Notes under the pieces: model-generated | What the model was told of the DNA's origin: nothing | The model's database searches: none | What the model saw: only the letters and a program-made list of their open reading frames with translations | Assembly: GCA_015064685.1 (NCBI GenBank) | Contig: SVRT01000021.1 | Span: 1 to 41,884 of the forward strand | DNA: 41,884 nucleotides | Origin: Oscillospiraceae bacterium | Lineage (GTDB): Bacteria; Bacillota; Clostridia; Oscillospirales; CAG-272 | Direction of reading: 5' to 3' | Shown here: in pieces, positions 26,587 to 34,412 of the stretch | Numbering within the stretch: the first letter of the stretch is position 1 | Layout: each line of letters begins with the position of its first letter | Program-made: the position numbers and the translations under genes

Positions 26587-27351
26587 ATGAGAAGAATAGC
26601 ATTTGTAACCGGTGCGGGTGGATTTATCGGATCGGCGGTAGCATATGAATTGGCGCGTAACGGTGTAACGGTCGCGGTTGCGGATATAGATGAAGGATCG
26701 GTGTCGAGAGTTACGAGGGGACTTCGTGCAAAGGGGTATGAGGCTCGTGGATATATTTGTGACGTGACGGAATCGAAAAGCGTAGATGAGGCGATGAATC
26801 TTGCCGCAAAAGAGCTTGGCGGTATAGATATAATGGTACACGTTGCGGGCGGAAGCGCGCGAATCGCCGGTGAAGGAGCAAAATATGTAACACTTGTCGA
26901 GCAGGAGGATTACGTGATCGACAGAGTACTAAAGGTCAATCTTTACGGAGCGATATACGCGAGCCGCGCCGCCGCGAGAATAATGATCGCTCAGGGCAGG
27001 GGTGGAAGGATAATAAACTTCTCGTCCGTTGTGGGCTTCAACGGGTTGAAATATTGCACAGAATATGCGGCGAGCAAGGGCGGCGTTATGTCGCTTACCA
27101 GATCTCTTGCCAAGGAGCTTGGCGAGTACGGAATAACGGTCAATTCGGTAGCGCCCGGAGTTGTCATCCGACCCGAAGAGGATATGGGAGAGGGATATGA
27201 GGTGGACACCAACTTCCTTGGAAGACAGTGCAAGGCAGAGGACGTAGCCGACCTTGTCGGATTTCTTGCCTCGGATAAGGCAGGCTTTATAACGGGTCAG
27301 ATATATGCGATAGACGGCGGAAGAAGTCTTGCTATGAAAGGAACGGATTGA
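26587..27351 (+). CDS. SDR family NAD(P)-dependent oxidoreductase
   Basis: The 254-residue protein is a classical short-chain dehydrogenase: cofactor motif VTGAGGFIGSAV, AGG in place of the NAG triplet, catalytic S...YxxxK in INFSSVVGF ... EYAASKGG, and the late VNSVAPGVV and IDGG motifs. The ATG at 26587 has GGAG nine bases upstream and gives MRRIAFVTG; an ATG five codons earlier abuts the previous stop. It probably performs a second redox step on the product of the Gfo/Idh enzyme. Confidence 0.92.
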   Translation: MRRIAFVTGAGGFIGSAVAYELARNGVTVAVADIDEGSVSRVTRGLRAKGYEARGYICDVTESKSVDEAMNLAAKELGGIDIMVHVAGGSARIAGEGAKYVTLVEQEDYVIDRVLKVNLYGAIYASRAAARIMIAQGRGGRIINFSSVVGFNGLKYCTEYAASKGGVMSLTRSLAKELGEYGITVNSVAPGVVIRPEEDMGEGYEVDTNFLGRQCKAEDVADLVGFLASDKAGFITGQIYAIDGGRSLAMKGTD

Positions 27352-27353
27352 AA

Positions 27354-28337
27354 ATGAAGGCAATTCTTGTTGATAAAGAAAAAAATCTCGTCTGGAGTGA
27401 GGTCAATGATCCCACGGTGGCATCGGATGAGGTTCTGGTTAAAATAGAGGCCGCCGCGCTAAACCGAGCGGATCTTTTGCAAAGACATGGGAAATATCCG
27501 TCACCCAAGGGATGCCCCGAGTGGATGGGACTTGAAATTGCGGGCGAGATCATCGAGATGGGTTGTGAAGCTCAAACAAGCTCCAACTGGAAAAAAGGAG
27601 ATAAGGTCTGCGCTCTTCTTGGCGGCGGGGGATATGCGCAATACGTGTCGGTTAAGTACGATATGCTTATGCCTGTACCGAAGGGCCTTACCGTTATTGA
27701 GGCAGCGGCTCTGCCGGAGGCATATGCTACCTCATATCTGAATTTGTTTATTGAGGGTCATCTTGAAGCGGGCGATACGGCATTTATCCCCGCAGGCGCA
27801 AGCGGACTTGCCTCGGTAGCCATACCTATGGCGAAGTCATTTGGCGCACGGGTAATAACGTCGGTGCTCTCGGATGAAATCGCAGAAAAAATAAAACCCC
27901 TCGGCGCAGATCTGATAATAAATTCTTCGCGTGAGAGCGTTGAGGATATTCTCAGAGCCGAGGAGGAGCGCGGAACACCTGTCAAGGTATCTATGGATTG
28001 CCTTTGTGGCGAAACTCTCGGAAAATCTCTTCCGTATATGGCGGAGGGAGGATATTGGGTGGTTATCTCTACTCTTGCGGGAACGGAGACAAATATTCAA
28101 CTCCGTCCTCTGCTTACGAAGGGACTGCACTTGGTCGGCAGTATGCTTCGCAAGCGCACACCCCAATTCAAGGCGGCGCTTCTTGCAACACTTGTGCGTG
28201 AGGTGTGGCCGAAGATCGAGTCCGGCGAGATCAAGCCATCAATATACAAGGTTCTGCCCATTGAGAAGGCATCTGAAGCGCACGCAATACTTGAACGCGG
28301 CGAAAATATCGGCAAGGTCGTTTTGACAGTTGACTAA
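27354..28337 (+). CDS. Zinc-independent quinone oxidoreductase-like (MDR) protein
   Basis: The 327-residue protein is a medium-chain reductase of the quinone-oxidoreductase/PIG3 type: NRADLLQRHGKYP, GLEIAGEI, an AGASGLASVAIPMAKSFGA nucleotide-binding region, and no structural or catalytic zinc cysteine set. The ATG at 27354 is preferred over a TTG two codons upstream; the latter overlaps the SDR stop. It is the last gene of the oxidoreductase operon. It likely uses NADPH to reduce an enone or quinone-like intermediate; the substrate is unknown. Confidence 0.9.
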   Translation: MKAILVDKEKNLVWSEVNDPTVASDEVLVKIEAAALNRADLLQRHGKYPSPKGCPEWMGLEIAGEIIEMGCEAQTSSNWKKGDKVCALLGGGGYAQYVSVKYDMLMPVPKGLTVIEAAALPEAYATSYLNLFIEGHLEAGDTAFIPAGASGLASVAIPMAKSFGARVITSVLSDEIAEKIKPLGADLIINSSRESVEDILRAEEERGTPVKVSMDCLCGETLGKSLPYMAEGGYWVVISTLAGTETNIQLRPLLTKGLHLVGSMLRKRTPQFKAALLATLVREVWPKIESGEIKPSIYKVLPIEKASEAHAILERGENIGKVVLTVD

Positions 28338-28362
28338 ACGCTTGGAAAAAGGACAGATTTTA

Positions 28363-28525
28363 TTGATTAAAAAAATACACTTGCCCTTGTGGATATGAAT
28401 ACGACCCCAAAGTAGGAGAGCCCAGCCAGGGAATTGCTCCCGGCACGCCTTGGGAAGAGGTTTCCGAGAACTTCGAGTGCCCCATCTGCGGACTTGGCAA
28501 GGATGCTTTTGAGGTTGAGGAATAA
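28363..28525 (+). pseudogene. Rubredoxin with out-of-frame start (copy 3)
   Basis: The frame ending at 28525 reads [19 protein letters not shown] ... [17 protein letters not shown] and has all cysteines, but no ATG, GTG or TTG lies in frame after the TGA at 28364. A TTG at 28363 with AAGGA nine bases upstream would start it if the A run at 28369-28375 had six rather than seven bases. DNA identity to copy 1 is very high from CCTTG onward. It is a fresh frameshift, slippage-dependent expression, or an assembly error. Confidence 0.7.
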
Positions 28526-28543
28526 TAAACAATAAATACAATT

Positions 28544-28570
28544 AAGGAGTAGGCTCAGGCTTGCTCCTTT
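28544..28570 (+). terminator. Terminator after rubredoxin copy 3
   Basis: AAGGAG...CTCCTT hairpin with an inner GGCT/GGCTT region and TTTT following. It closely resembles the hairpin at 34124-34154, including the preceding AATACAATT/AATACGATT. Confidence 0.7.
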
Positions 28571-28726
28571 TGTGTTTCGGAGGCTCTTTTTTATTTAATT
28601 GTTTTTTATAGAGATTTGTGGCTTTTATATTGGCAAAATGGGTGAAATACTGCTATGTTTATGGGTGTTTTAATACATTACAAAATATTTGTGTAAAATT
28701 TTGGTATAAGCAAACAATAAAAAGGG

Positions 28727-28754
28727 TTTACAAACGATTATAAAATTGTATAAT
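28727..28754 (+). promoter_or_regulatory. Promoter of the AraC-PTE-M24-ASRT operon
   Basis: TTTACA (28727-28732), a 16-base spacer and TATAAT (28749-28754), about 75 bases before the AraC start. Confidence 0.65.
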
Positions 28755-28829
28755 GGAATTGATAAAAAGGTTCTGAAAATATCGTGGTAATTAAACAATA
28801 GCAATATGTAGGTAGAGGAAATATAGCGT

Positions 28830-29696
28830 ATGAGGACGTATCTTCGGCATAAAATTGTTAATGTGGTGGGCGTGAAGGAGTTGGTCGCCCTTGAATATTT
28901 GGATTTCTACGGGAAATACAAGGACTACACGGAATCTCATGGGTTCTGGGAAATCTGCTTTTCGGAAAGCGGTGAGATTGGATTCTGTCTGAATGGAGAA
29001 AAACGAGTTTTGCATAAGGGAGAAGTTTTATTCGTTCCTCCACATGCTGAGCATTCATATACTACAAACAGTAATGAGGCTCGTGCGTTTGTCATTTGCT
29101 TCGAAAGCCCGTCTGTAACCCTGAAGCCGCTTGGCGGTATCAGTATGCATATTGGAAAAGAAGAAACTGAAAGCATTAAAAGGATCATTGCTGAAAGTGA
29201 ACGCACTTTTCGTATGAGTGAAAACGGAACTCTTGAAACTGTGGAAAATCCTAATTTTGGAGGCCAGCAGGCGATACTGCTGCATTTGGAATATTTATTG
29301 ATCTGTGTTTTACGCTCACTTGCTGTTGAGAAAAACTCTGACATAGTCTTTTTGGATGAAAAAGCATTTTACGCCGATCTGTCGGATGTTATTATAGGTT
29401 TTTTTCGTGAAAACATAAGGAGAAAAATGACCCTTAAGGAGATCTGTGAAAAATTAAATTACTCTCCGTCCTTTCTATGTAACACCTTTCGAAAACAAAC
29501 GGGAGAAACCTTGTTTGCATGTTTTAACCGCATGAAAATCGAGGAAGCTAAGAGGATGCTTGAAGAAGGAGACATGTCGGCATCGGCTGTGTCGCGTGAG
29601 CTCGGATTTTCAGAGCCCAAGTATTTTGGAGCACTCTTCAAACGTCTCGTCGGTGTTTCACCCGCGGTATATCAAAAACAACACCACAGGAGGTAA
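28830..29696 (+). CDS. AraC family transcriptional regulator
   Basis: The 288-residue regulator has an N-terminal cupin (ESHGFWEICFSESGEIGFCLNG-like region, GEVLFVPPHAEHSY) and a C-terminal AraC domain (ICEKLNYSPSFLCNTFRKQ, VSRELGFSEPKYFGALFKRL). GAGGA precedes the ATG. Unlike the other regulators here it leads its operon and ends only 5 bases before the next gene, so it probably controls its own unit. Confidence 0.9.
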   Translation: MRTYLRHKIVNVVGVKELVALEYLDFYGKYKDYTESHGFWEICFSESGEIGFCLNGEKRVLHKGEVLFVPPHAEHSYTTNSNEARAFVICFESPSVTLKPLGGISMHIGKEETESIKRIIAESERTFRMSENGTLETVENPNFGGQQAILLHLEYLLICVLRSLAVEKNSDIVFLDEKAFYADLSDVIIGFFRENIRRKMTLKEICEKLNYSPSFLCNTFRKQTGETLFACFNRMKIEEAKRMLEEGDMSASAVSRELGFSEPKYFGALFKRLVGVSPAVYQKQHHRR

Positions 29697-29701
29697 AATA
29701 T

Positions 29702-30481
29702 ATGAAACTCAAGGAAAAATTATGGAATTGGGGACATCTTGAAATGTCACATAATGAATGTACGGGGCTTGACTGTTCAATGACGCCTGAGCAGTTTGCG
29801 CAAGAGTATGGGGTTCCCAACGCGTTTATTGTATCTTACGGTGGAAATATACAGCCTCCTTTTGACGCGTTTGCTGAAAGATTTAATGTGCTACGAGAGG
29901 TAAAATGGTCTGTGCTGGGGGATGCCAGTACTCCTTTGCCCGATGCCGAGCTTGGAAATACCGAGGACATTTTAGCTGTACTTGAAAAGGGCAAAAACAT
30001 TACGGGCGGGATAGTGGACGATTTCTTCTCTGAAGAGAGGATGGAGCGATTTCCCCCCGAGGTGCTTTCAAAGATCAAGCAAAAGCTTAACGGCGCAGGC
30101 AAGGATTTTTGGTGCGTGCTTTATGATAACCAGCTGGACCTTGAACTTGAAAAGTACATTGAATGCTTCGACGGAATTACGTTCTGGCATTGGGGCTGTG
30201 AAAAGATAAGGAATATGGAAAACAATCTGGATCGATTGTTCAATATTTCAAACGGAAAACCCGTGATGCTGGGCATGTATCTTTGGGATTATGCAGATCC
30301 GGATAAGCGGCCTATGGATAGCGAACTGTTTGAAAAGCAACTCAAGCGCTATTTCGAACTGCTTAAAGAAAAAAAGATCGAGGGAATCGTGTTCTGTTCG
30401 AGTACGATCGGAGACGCAGATCTTGAAGCGAATAAGATCTTAAAAGAATACGTCGTGAAGTACGGTGAAGAGGAGATCTGA
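29702..30481 (+). CDS. Unrecognised 259-residue cytoplasmic protein, possible TIM barrel
   Basis: I do not recognise the family. The soluble 259-residue protein alternates hydrophobic strands and helices in a barrel-like way (NAFIVSYGG, GGIVDDFFSE, DFWCVLYDNQ, GITFWHWGCEKI, PVMLGMYLWDY, IEGIVFCSSTIGD). The acids in IVDDFF and LWDY and the aromatic FWHWG stretch are the best candidate active-site positions, which recalls glycosidase-like barrels. GGAGG precedes the ATG by eight bases. It lies between the AraC regulator and the PTE-like hydrolase, so it is part of the same pathway. Confidence 0.7.
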   Translation: MKLKEKLWNWGHLEMSHNECTGLDCSMTPEQFAQEYGVPNAFIVSYGGNIQPPFDAFAERFNVLREVKWSVLGDASTPLPDAELGNTEDILAVLEKGKNITGGIVDDFFSEERMERFPPEVLSKIKQKLNGAGKDFWCVLYDNQLDLELEKYIECFDGITFWHWGCEKIRNMENNLDRLFNISNGKPVMLGMYLWDYADPDKRPMDSELFEKQLKRYFELLKEKKIEGIVFCSSTIGDADLEANKILKEYVVKYGEEEI

Positions 30482-30484
30482 CCT

Positions 30485-31492
30485 ATGATAAATACTGTCC
30501 TGGGGGAAATGAGAGAGGATGAACTCGGTGTAACATCATCCCACGAGCATATTTTTATCGATATGCGTGCATGTGTAGATATTACAGGGAATGAGCCCGA
30601 ATGCTTTTACGACAAGATCAATATAGAGAATCGAGCTGAGGTTTTTTCAGACCCGTATGCCATTCTCGATAATGCGCTTTTGGATGGAGTGGATGCTGCT
30701 GTAGAAGAGCTGAACCATTTTAAAAAATGGGGCGGACAAACTATAGTTGATTGCACTCCGGATGAGATCGGGCGTGACCCAAACACGCTAAAAAAGGTTT
30801 CGGAGCGTACCGGTGTTAATATTATCGTAGGATGTGGACACTACTACCACAAGGCGCATTTCCCGTATGTAAAAAAAGCGACTGTTGAAGAGCTTGCAGA
30901 TGAAATGCGTAGGGACATTTTGATTGGGATCGGAGACTCGGGGGTAAAGGCGGGAATTATTGGAGAGATAGGAACAAGCGCTGTGATGAGCGAAGATGAA
31001 AAAAAGGTACTGACTGCGGCGGGTATCGTTGGCGCAGAAACAGGCAAAGCCGTTCACGTTCACACCGACCTTTATACCGAAAACGGATTCGAGGTGCTTG
31101 ATATTTTGACACGTGAGGGAATGCGACCTGAAAAAATATGTATCGACCACGTGGATGTGTGGATCCGTCCGGATTATATCCGTGCATTGCTTGATCGCGG
31201 GGCATTCGTGGAGTTTGACAACTTCGGAAAGGAATTTTACGTCTCGCAGTCGCGCAGATTTGCATATGATCTTGATCGAATACACATGTTAAAAACCCTT
31301 TTAGACGAAGGATATGGAAAGCAAATTCTGGTGTGCAACGATATTTGTCTGAAAACGATGTGGAAGAAGTATGGCGGTACGGGATATGCGCATATTTTAC
31401 GCACCGTCAGAAAAATGGCAGAGGAAAATGGAATTGACGCTGATACTTATCAAAGTATTCTAACAGATAACGTAAGAGATTTTTTGAAATAA
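30485..31492 (+). CDS. Phosphotriesterase-family metal hydrolase (probable lactonase)
   Basis: The 335-residue protein has the PTE/PHP-type binuclear metal site: H20 and H22 in SHEH, E161 in GEIGTS (glutamate in place of the carbamylated lysine, as in PHP-type members), H193 in HVHTD, H222 in IDHVD and D286 in CNDICLK. Such proteins are generally lactonases or related hydrolases rather than pesticide esterases. GAGGAG precedes the ATG and the preceding gene ends 3 bases upstream. A sugar lactone is a sensible substrate in this context, by inference. Confidence 0.88.
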   Translation: MINTVLGEMREDELGVTSSHEHIFIDMRACVDITGNEPECFYDKINIENRAEVFSDPYAILDNALLDGVDAAVEELNHFKKWGGQTIVDCTPDEIGRDPNTLKKVSERTGVNIIVGCGHYYHKAHFPYVKKATVEELADEMRRDILIGIGDSGVKAGIIGEIGTSAVMSEDEKKVLTAAGIVGAETGKAVHVHTDLYTENGFEVLDILTREGMRPEKICIDHVDVWIRPDYIRALLDRGAFVEFDNFGKEFYVSQSRRFAYDLDRIHMLKTLLDEGYGKQILVCNDICLKTMWKKYGGTGYAHILRTVRKMAEENGIDADTYQSILTDNVRDFLK

Positions 31493-31516
31493 ATAATATA
31501 AAAGGAGATAACAATA

Positions 31517-32713
31517 ATGAACTATGCGAAAATCGAAAGCCGGGAATATTTGCAAAGAGTGAACGCGCTTCGTGCAGAGATGGCAAAGAGAGGGGTTGAC
31601 CTTGTGGTCGGTTTTTCCAATCTTTTGGAGATAGGTATCGTAAGATATTATTCGGGATTTGCGCCCGTCAATGAGAGCGCGGCAATAGTTATTCCGCTTG
31701 AGGGTCAGACTGTAGTTTGCAGCGGACAAGCATCGTACGATTATTGCTTGGTGCAGAATTCATTGCCGGAGAGCCGCATTGCTATTCTGCCCGAAATCGG
31801 CGAGGTCAGCGGTTTTGAGTATGATACCGAAGGTCAGCTTGATTTTGAGGAGCTTTTTCAGCAGATAAAGGCAGAGCATCCGGGCGTGAAGAGGGTTGGC
31901 TTTATCGGAAGACTTATTTTCCCGTCCATTATTATGAATAAGCTTAAAAAAGTGTTTGCTGATGCGGAGATCGTGGATTTTGACGACGTACACTACGAAC
32001 AGCGTATAAGAAAGAGTCCGTGTGAAATCGAAGTTTTAAAGACGAACTGGGCGATGGCATCTGAAATGTTTACTAACGTTGTTCCTAAGATTCAGGCGGG
32101 TATGACCGAGCGCTATATCGAGGGAATGTTTGAGGCAGAAATGATGAAGCTTGGAGCAGAAAGTTACGTGCAGGCTTTTGCTCCTATGGTTGCGACAGGT
32201 CCCCAAAACTCATACATCAGTATGTGTCGTAATACGATGCGTCAAATTGAGGAAAGCGAGATAATAAATCTTGCGGCAGGTGTTTCATATGAAGGATACA
32301 ACGGCATAATTTGCAGTCCGCTCGTATTGGGGAAAATTCCTCAAAAGATCAAGGACGCGGTCATGTGTGCGTATGACGCGTTGAATTACGCTTCCGATAA
32401 GATGAAGGCGGGAACACCGTGTGATGTTGTTCTCAATGCATATACAGAATATCTTACAAAGTATGGGTATATTGATTATTGTCCTTATGGAAGCTTACAT
32501 AGTACGGGAATGCTTGAATGCGAGGCACCTACGTTTACTGTGGGTAACAAGCGCGTGATCGAGGAAAATATGGCGATTTGTATAGACGCATATTTCAAAG
32601 GAATGGAATGGGGCTCGTTCCGCATTGAAGACTGCTATCTGATTGGGGCTGACGGTGCAAAGCGTATGACCACGTACAACGATAAGGCTATCCCCGAAAT
32701 CTTCAACAAATAA
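31517..32713 (+). CDS. Creatinase-like M24 family protein lacking metal ligands
   Basis: The 398-residue protein has the two-domain aminopeptidase P/creatinase layout: an N-terminal creatinase_N domain (residues 1-150) and a C-terminal pita-bread domain. Metal ligands of M24 peptidases are missing: the first Asp is N251 (INLAAG), the second falls at I264 (GYNGII), the HE pair after H328 reads ECE, and the EPG glutamate is D357 (CIDAYF); E371 in RIED remains. Creatinase also lacks metal and keeps a similar length. It is therefore probably a metal-free C-N hydrolase or a non-catalytic protein rather than a peptidase. AGGAG precedes the ATG. Confidence 0.85.
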   Translation: MNYAKIESREYLQRVNALRAEMAKRGVDLVVGFSNLLEIGIVRYYSGFAPVNESAAIVIPLEGQTVVCSGQASYDYCLVQNSLPESRIAILPEIGEVSGFEYDTEGQLDFEELFQQIKAEHPGVKRVGFIGRLIFPSIIMNKLKKVFADAEIVDFDDVHYEQRIRKSPCEIEVLKTNWAMASEMFTNVVPKIQAGMTERYIEGMFEAEMMKLGAESYVQAFAPMVATGPQNSYISMCRNTMRQIEESEIINLAAGVSYEGYNGIICSPLVLGKIPQKIKDAVMCAYDALNYASDKMKAGTPCDVVLNAYTEYLTKYGYIDYCPYGSLHSTGMLECEAPTFTVGNKRVIEENMAICIDAYFKGMEWGSFRIEDCYLIGADGAKRMTTYNDKAIPEIFNK

Positions 32714-32725
32714 GGAGAGAGAACA

Positions 32726-33094
32726 ATGATTGGAAAGAAGAATTGGGTGTTTTGCGACGGATATTTGCCTCCTCATGGAGACAATCCTGAATTTGAGGGA
32801 CACGAAGCCCTTATGATAACCAATCTCAACGAAGATAAGACGAAGATCGAGCTTATATTCGTGTTTGAGGACAAAGATCCGATAAAAGATATTTTCTTTG
32901 AACTTGACGGAATGAGAACGACTTGCGTTCGTTTGGACAAGCCGCTCGGAGATAAAGGAATCATGCTTGGAGAATCGGTTCAATACACTGTTTGGGTGAA
33001 GAGCGAAAATCCCGTTTGTGCCTGCTTTGGACGTCTGGACGTCAGACAAACCAATATGGCATACTACAGTGTAGAGGGATATTCTTTCGATTGA
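32726..33094 (+). CDS. ASRT-family (sensory rhodopsin transducer-like) small-molecule-binding protein
   Basis: The 122-residue protein matches the Anabaena sensory rhodopsin transducer family: WVFCDGYLPPHGDNPEFEGHEAL, then EDKDPIKD, RTTCVRLD and CFGRLDVRQTN ... YYSVEGYSF. No rhodopsin is near. The family has been proposed to be a beta-sandwich domain that binds carbohydrate-like small molecules and is often encoded with sugar-catabolic genes. AGGAGAG precedes the ATG, 12 bases after the M24 gene. It closes the five-gene operon and could bind or deliver its sugar substrate. Confidence 0.9.
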   Translation: MIGKKNWVFCDGYLPPHGDNPEFEGHEALMITNLNEDKTKIELIFVFEDKDPIKDIFFELDGMRTTCVRLDKPLGDKGIMLGESVQYTVWVKSENPVCACFGRLDVRQTNMAYYSVEGYSFD

Positions 33095-33096
33095 CA

Positions 33097-33161
33097 TTCG
33101 GAACCGAATAAGAAAATATCGTTATAGCGGTGTTTCAAAATATCGTTATAACGATATTTTT
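33097..33161 (+). promoter_or_regulatory. Palindromes between the ASRT gene and the YitT gene
   Basis: TTCGG-AA-CCGAA at 33097-33108 is a perfect short palindrome. A 24-base perfect palindrome at 33137-33160, centred on CGTTATAACG and followed by TT, could be a weak terminator. A near copy of its left half lies at 33113-33130. TTGACA at 33091-33096 overlaps the ASRT stop and could be a -35 for YitT. Confidence 0.5.
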
Positions 33162-33195
33162 TAAAAAAATATCCAAGACTTTTTTGAGGTAAAAT

Positions 33196-34059
33196 ATGAA
33201 GATCATCAAAAAAACAGCATCATATCTTGCAATTTGCATTATTGCTACCGTTGGCGCACTTAATTACGCGGTCTTTATCTTTCCGAATAGCTTTGCACCT
33301 GCGGGTATCGACGGAATTTGTACGATGATACAAGACGTAACAAATATAAACATTGGGTATCTTTCACTCCTGGTCAACATCCCTCTTGTCATTCTCGCGT
33401 TCCTTTTCTTAAACCGTGAGTTTGCGGTTAAAACGACATTATACGCAGTAGTTTTCTCGGTTGCCTCAATTCTGATAAAAAGCTTTCTGCCCGAGCAGCT
33501 GCTCTTTTATACCGAAAGCGGAAGCAGCGCTGTCCTTGCACCGATCGCAGCAGGTGTGATCCGCGGAATTCTTTATGCCTGCGCGCTATATCTTAACTGT
33601 TGCAGTGGCGGAATTGACGTTATCGCAGCACTGGTCAAAAAGAAGCATCCTCACCTTGATCTTATGAACGTCATATTTTTCATAAATTTACTTATTTCAT
33701 TTAGTTCTTATTTCGTTTACGGAATGAGAATGGAGCCTGTGATCTGCGGTATCCTGTATTCCTTTATCACAAGCAACGTAAGCAGTCACTTGCGCGCCAA
33801 GGAGCATAGTGCAATAAAGTATGAAATCATTACCTCCAATTCAGAGGAGTTATGCGAACAAATAGCCCAAAATCTAAAGCAGACTGCAACAATAGTTGAT
33901 GCCAAGGGTGCATATTCGGGCAGCAGTAAAAAGATGGTGGTCTGCGTTGTCAATAAACATAAAGCGCCATACCTTGAGGAGATGATTCTTTCTCTTCCAT
34001 CCCCGGTTGTCTTTAAAAGCGTAGTGGACAACAGCGTTGCGGGGGTTGACTATAAATGA
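33196..34059 (+). CDS. YitT family membrane protein (DUF161/DUF2179)
   Basis: The 287-residue protein has about six hydrophobic segments in the first 200 residues (YLAICIIATVGALNYAVFIF, then NCCSGGIDVIAALVKKK) and a soluble C-terminal DUF2179 domain (YEIITSNSEELCEQI, KKMVVCVVNKHKAPYLEEMI). This order is typical of Firmicutes YitT proteins, whose transport role is not established. It is preceded by palindromes and GAGG. It is probably a separate transcript from the ASRT operon. Confidence 0.9.
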   Translation: MKIIKKTASYLAICIIATVGALNYAVFIFPNSFAPAGIDGICTMIQDVTNINIGYLSLLVNIPLVILAFLFLNREFAVKTTLYAVVFSVASILIKSFLPEQLLFYTESGSSAVLAPIAAGVIRGILYACALYLNCCSGGIDVIAALVKKKHPHLDLMNVIFFINLLISFSSYFVYGMRMEPVICGILYSFITSNVSSHLRAKEHSAIKYEIITSNSEELCEQIAQNLKQTATIVDAKGAYSGSSKKMVVCVVNKHKAPYLEEMILSLPSPVVFKSVVDNSVAGVDYK

Positions 34060-34123
34060 GAAGGAAACGTCCCCGGCGGTTATTAATAGCTTTGAGCAGG
34101 AATAAAACAAGTTAAATACGATT

Positions 34124-34154
34124 AAGGAGCAAGCTTCGGCTCGCTCCTTTTTTA
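34124..34154 (+). terminator. Terminator after the YitT gene
   Basis: AAGGAGC-AAGC / GCTCGCTCCTT hairpin with a TTCG loop and a T6 tract; similar to the one at 28544. Confidence 0.85.
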
Positions 34155-34274
34155 CTTTGTTTTGGCATATACTATGGAGTTTTTGTGGAGTTTTCCGCTT
34201 TTTGACAGAGCTGAACAGGGCAAAAGTGGAAGTGCTGTTTGCACATATGTACATTTTTATTTTATTATAGCAAA

Positions 34275-34300
34275 AAAGCCTGCTCTTGCGAACAGGCTTT
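34275..34300 (-). terminator. Distal terminator of the GH38 operon
   Basis: 8-bp stem AAAGCCTG/CAGGCTTT; on the - strand it is followed by a T6 run, the classical arrangement. Confidence 0.75.
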
Positions 34301-34356
34301 GGAAATTGTTTGCGGAAAGGTTGCGATTGTGACACGTATGTCTTTTGATAAGAGAA

Positions 34357-34384
34357 AAGCGACCCTACTTACGCGGGGTCGCTT
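34357..34384 (-). terminator. Proximal terminator of the GH38 operon
   Basis: 9-bp stem AAGCGACCC/GGGTCGCTT, 28 bases after the GH38 stop on the - strand. Confidence 0.7.
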
Positions 34385-34412
34385 AAAGTTTTTTATTTTA
34401 AAGGTTGTTAAG

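Larger units (their letters stand above)
28526..28829. other. Intergenic region with terminator and promoter
   Basis: About 300 AT-rich bases without a gene. The left end holds the terminator at 28544-28570 and the right end the promoter at 28727-28754. Nothing else was recognised. Confidence 0.7.
34060..34412. other. Convergent intergenic region with several terminators
   Basis: About 350 bases without a gene. Contents in order: a possible rubredoxin 3'-end relic (34088-34103), a + strand terminator (34124-34154), and two hairpins serving the - strand GH38 gene (34275-34300, 34357-34384). Confidence 0.7.

Noticed and set aside
30485-31492. Annotation as an organophosphate-degrading phosphotriesterase
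   Set aside because: The bridging lysine is replaced by glutamate (E161) as in PHP-type proteins, and the context is metabolic; a lactonase-like role is more likely.
32726-33094. A light-sensing role based on the rhodopsin-transducer name
   Set aside because: No rhodopsin gene is present, and the family is broadly linked to sugar genes in non-phototrophs.
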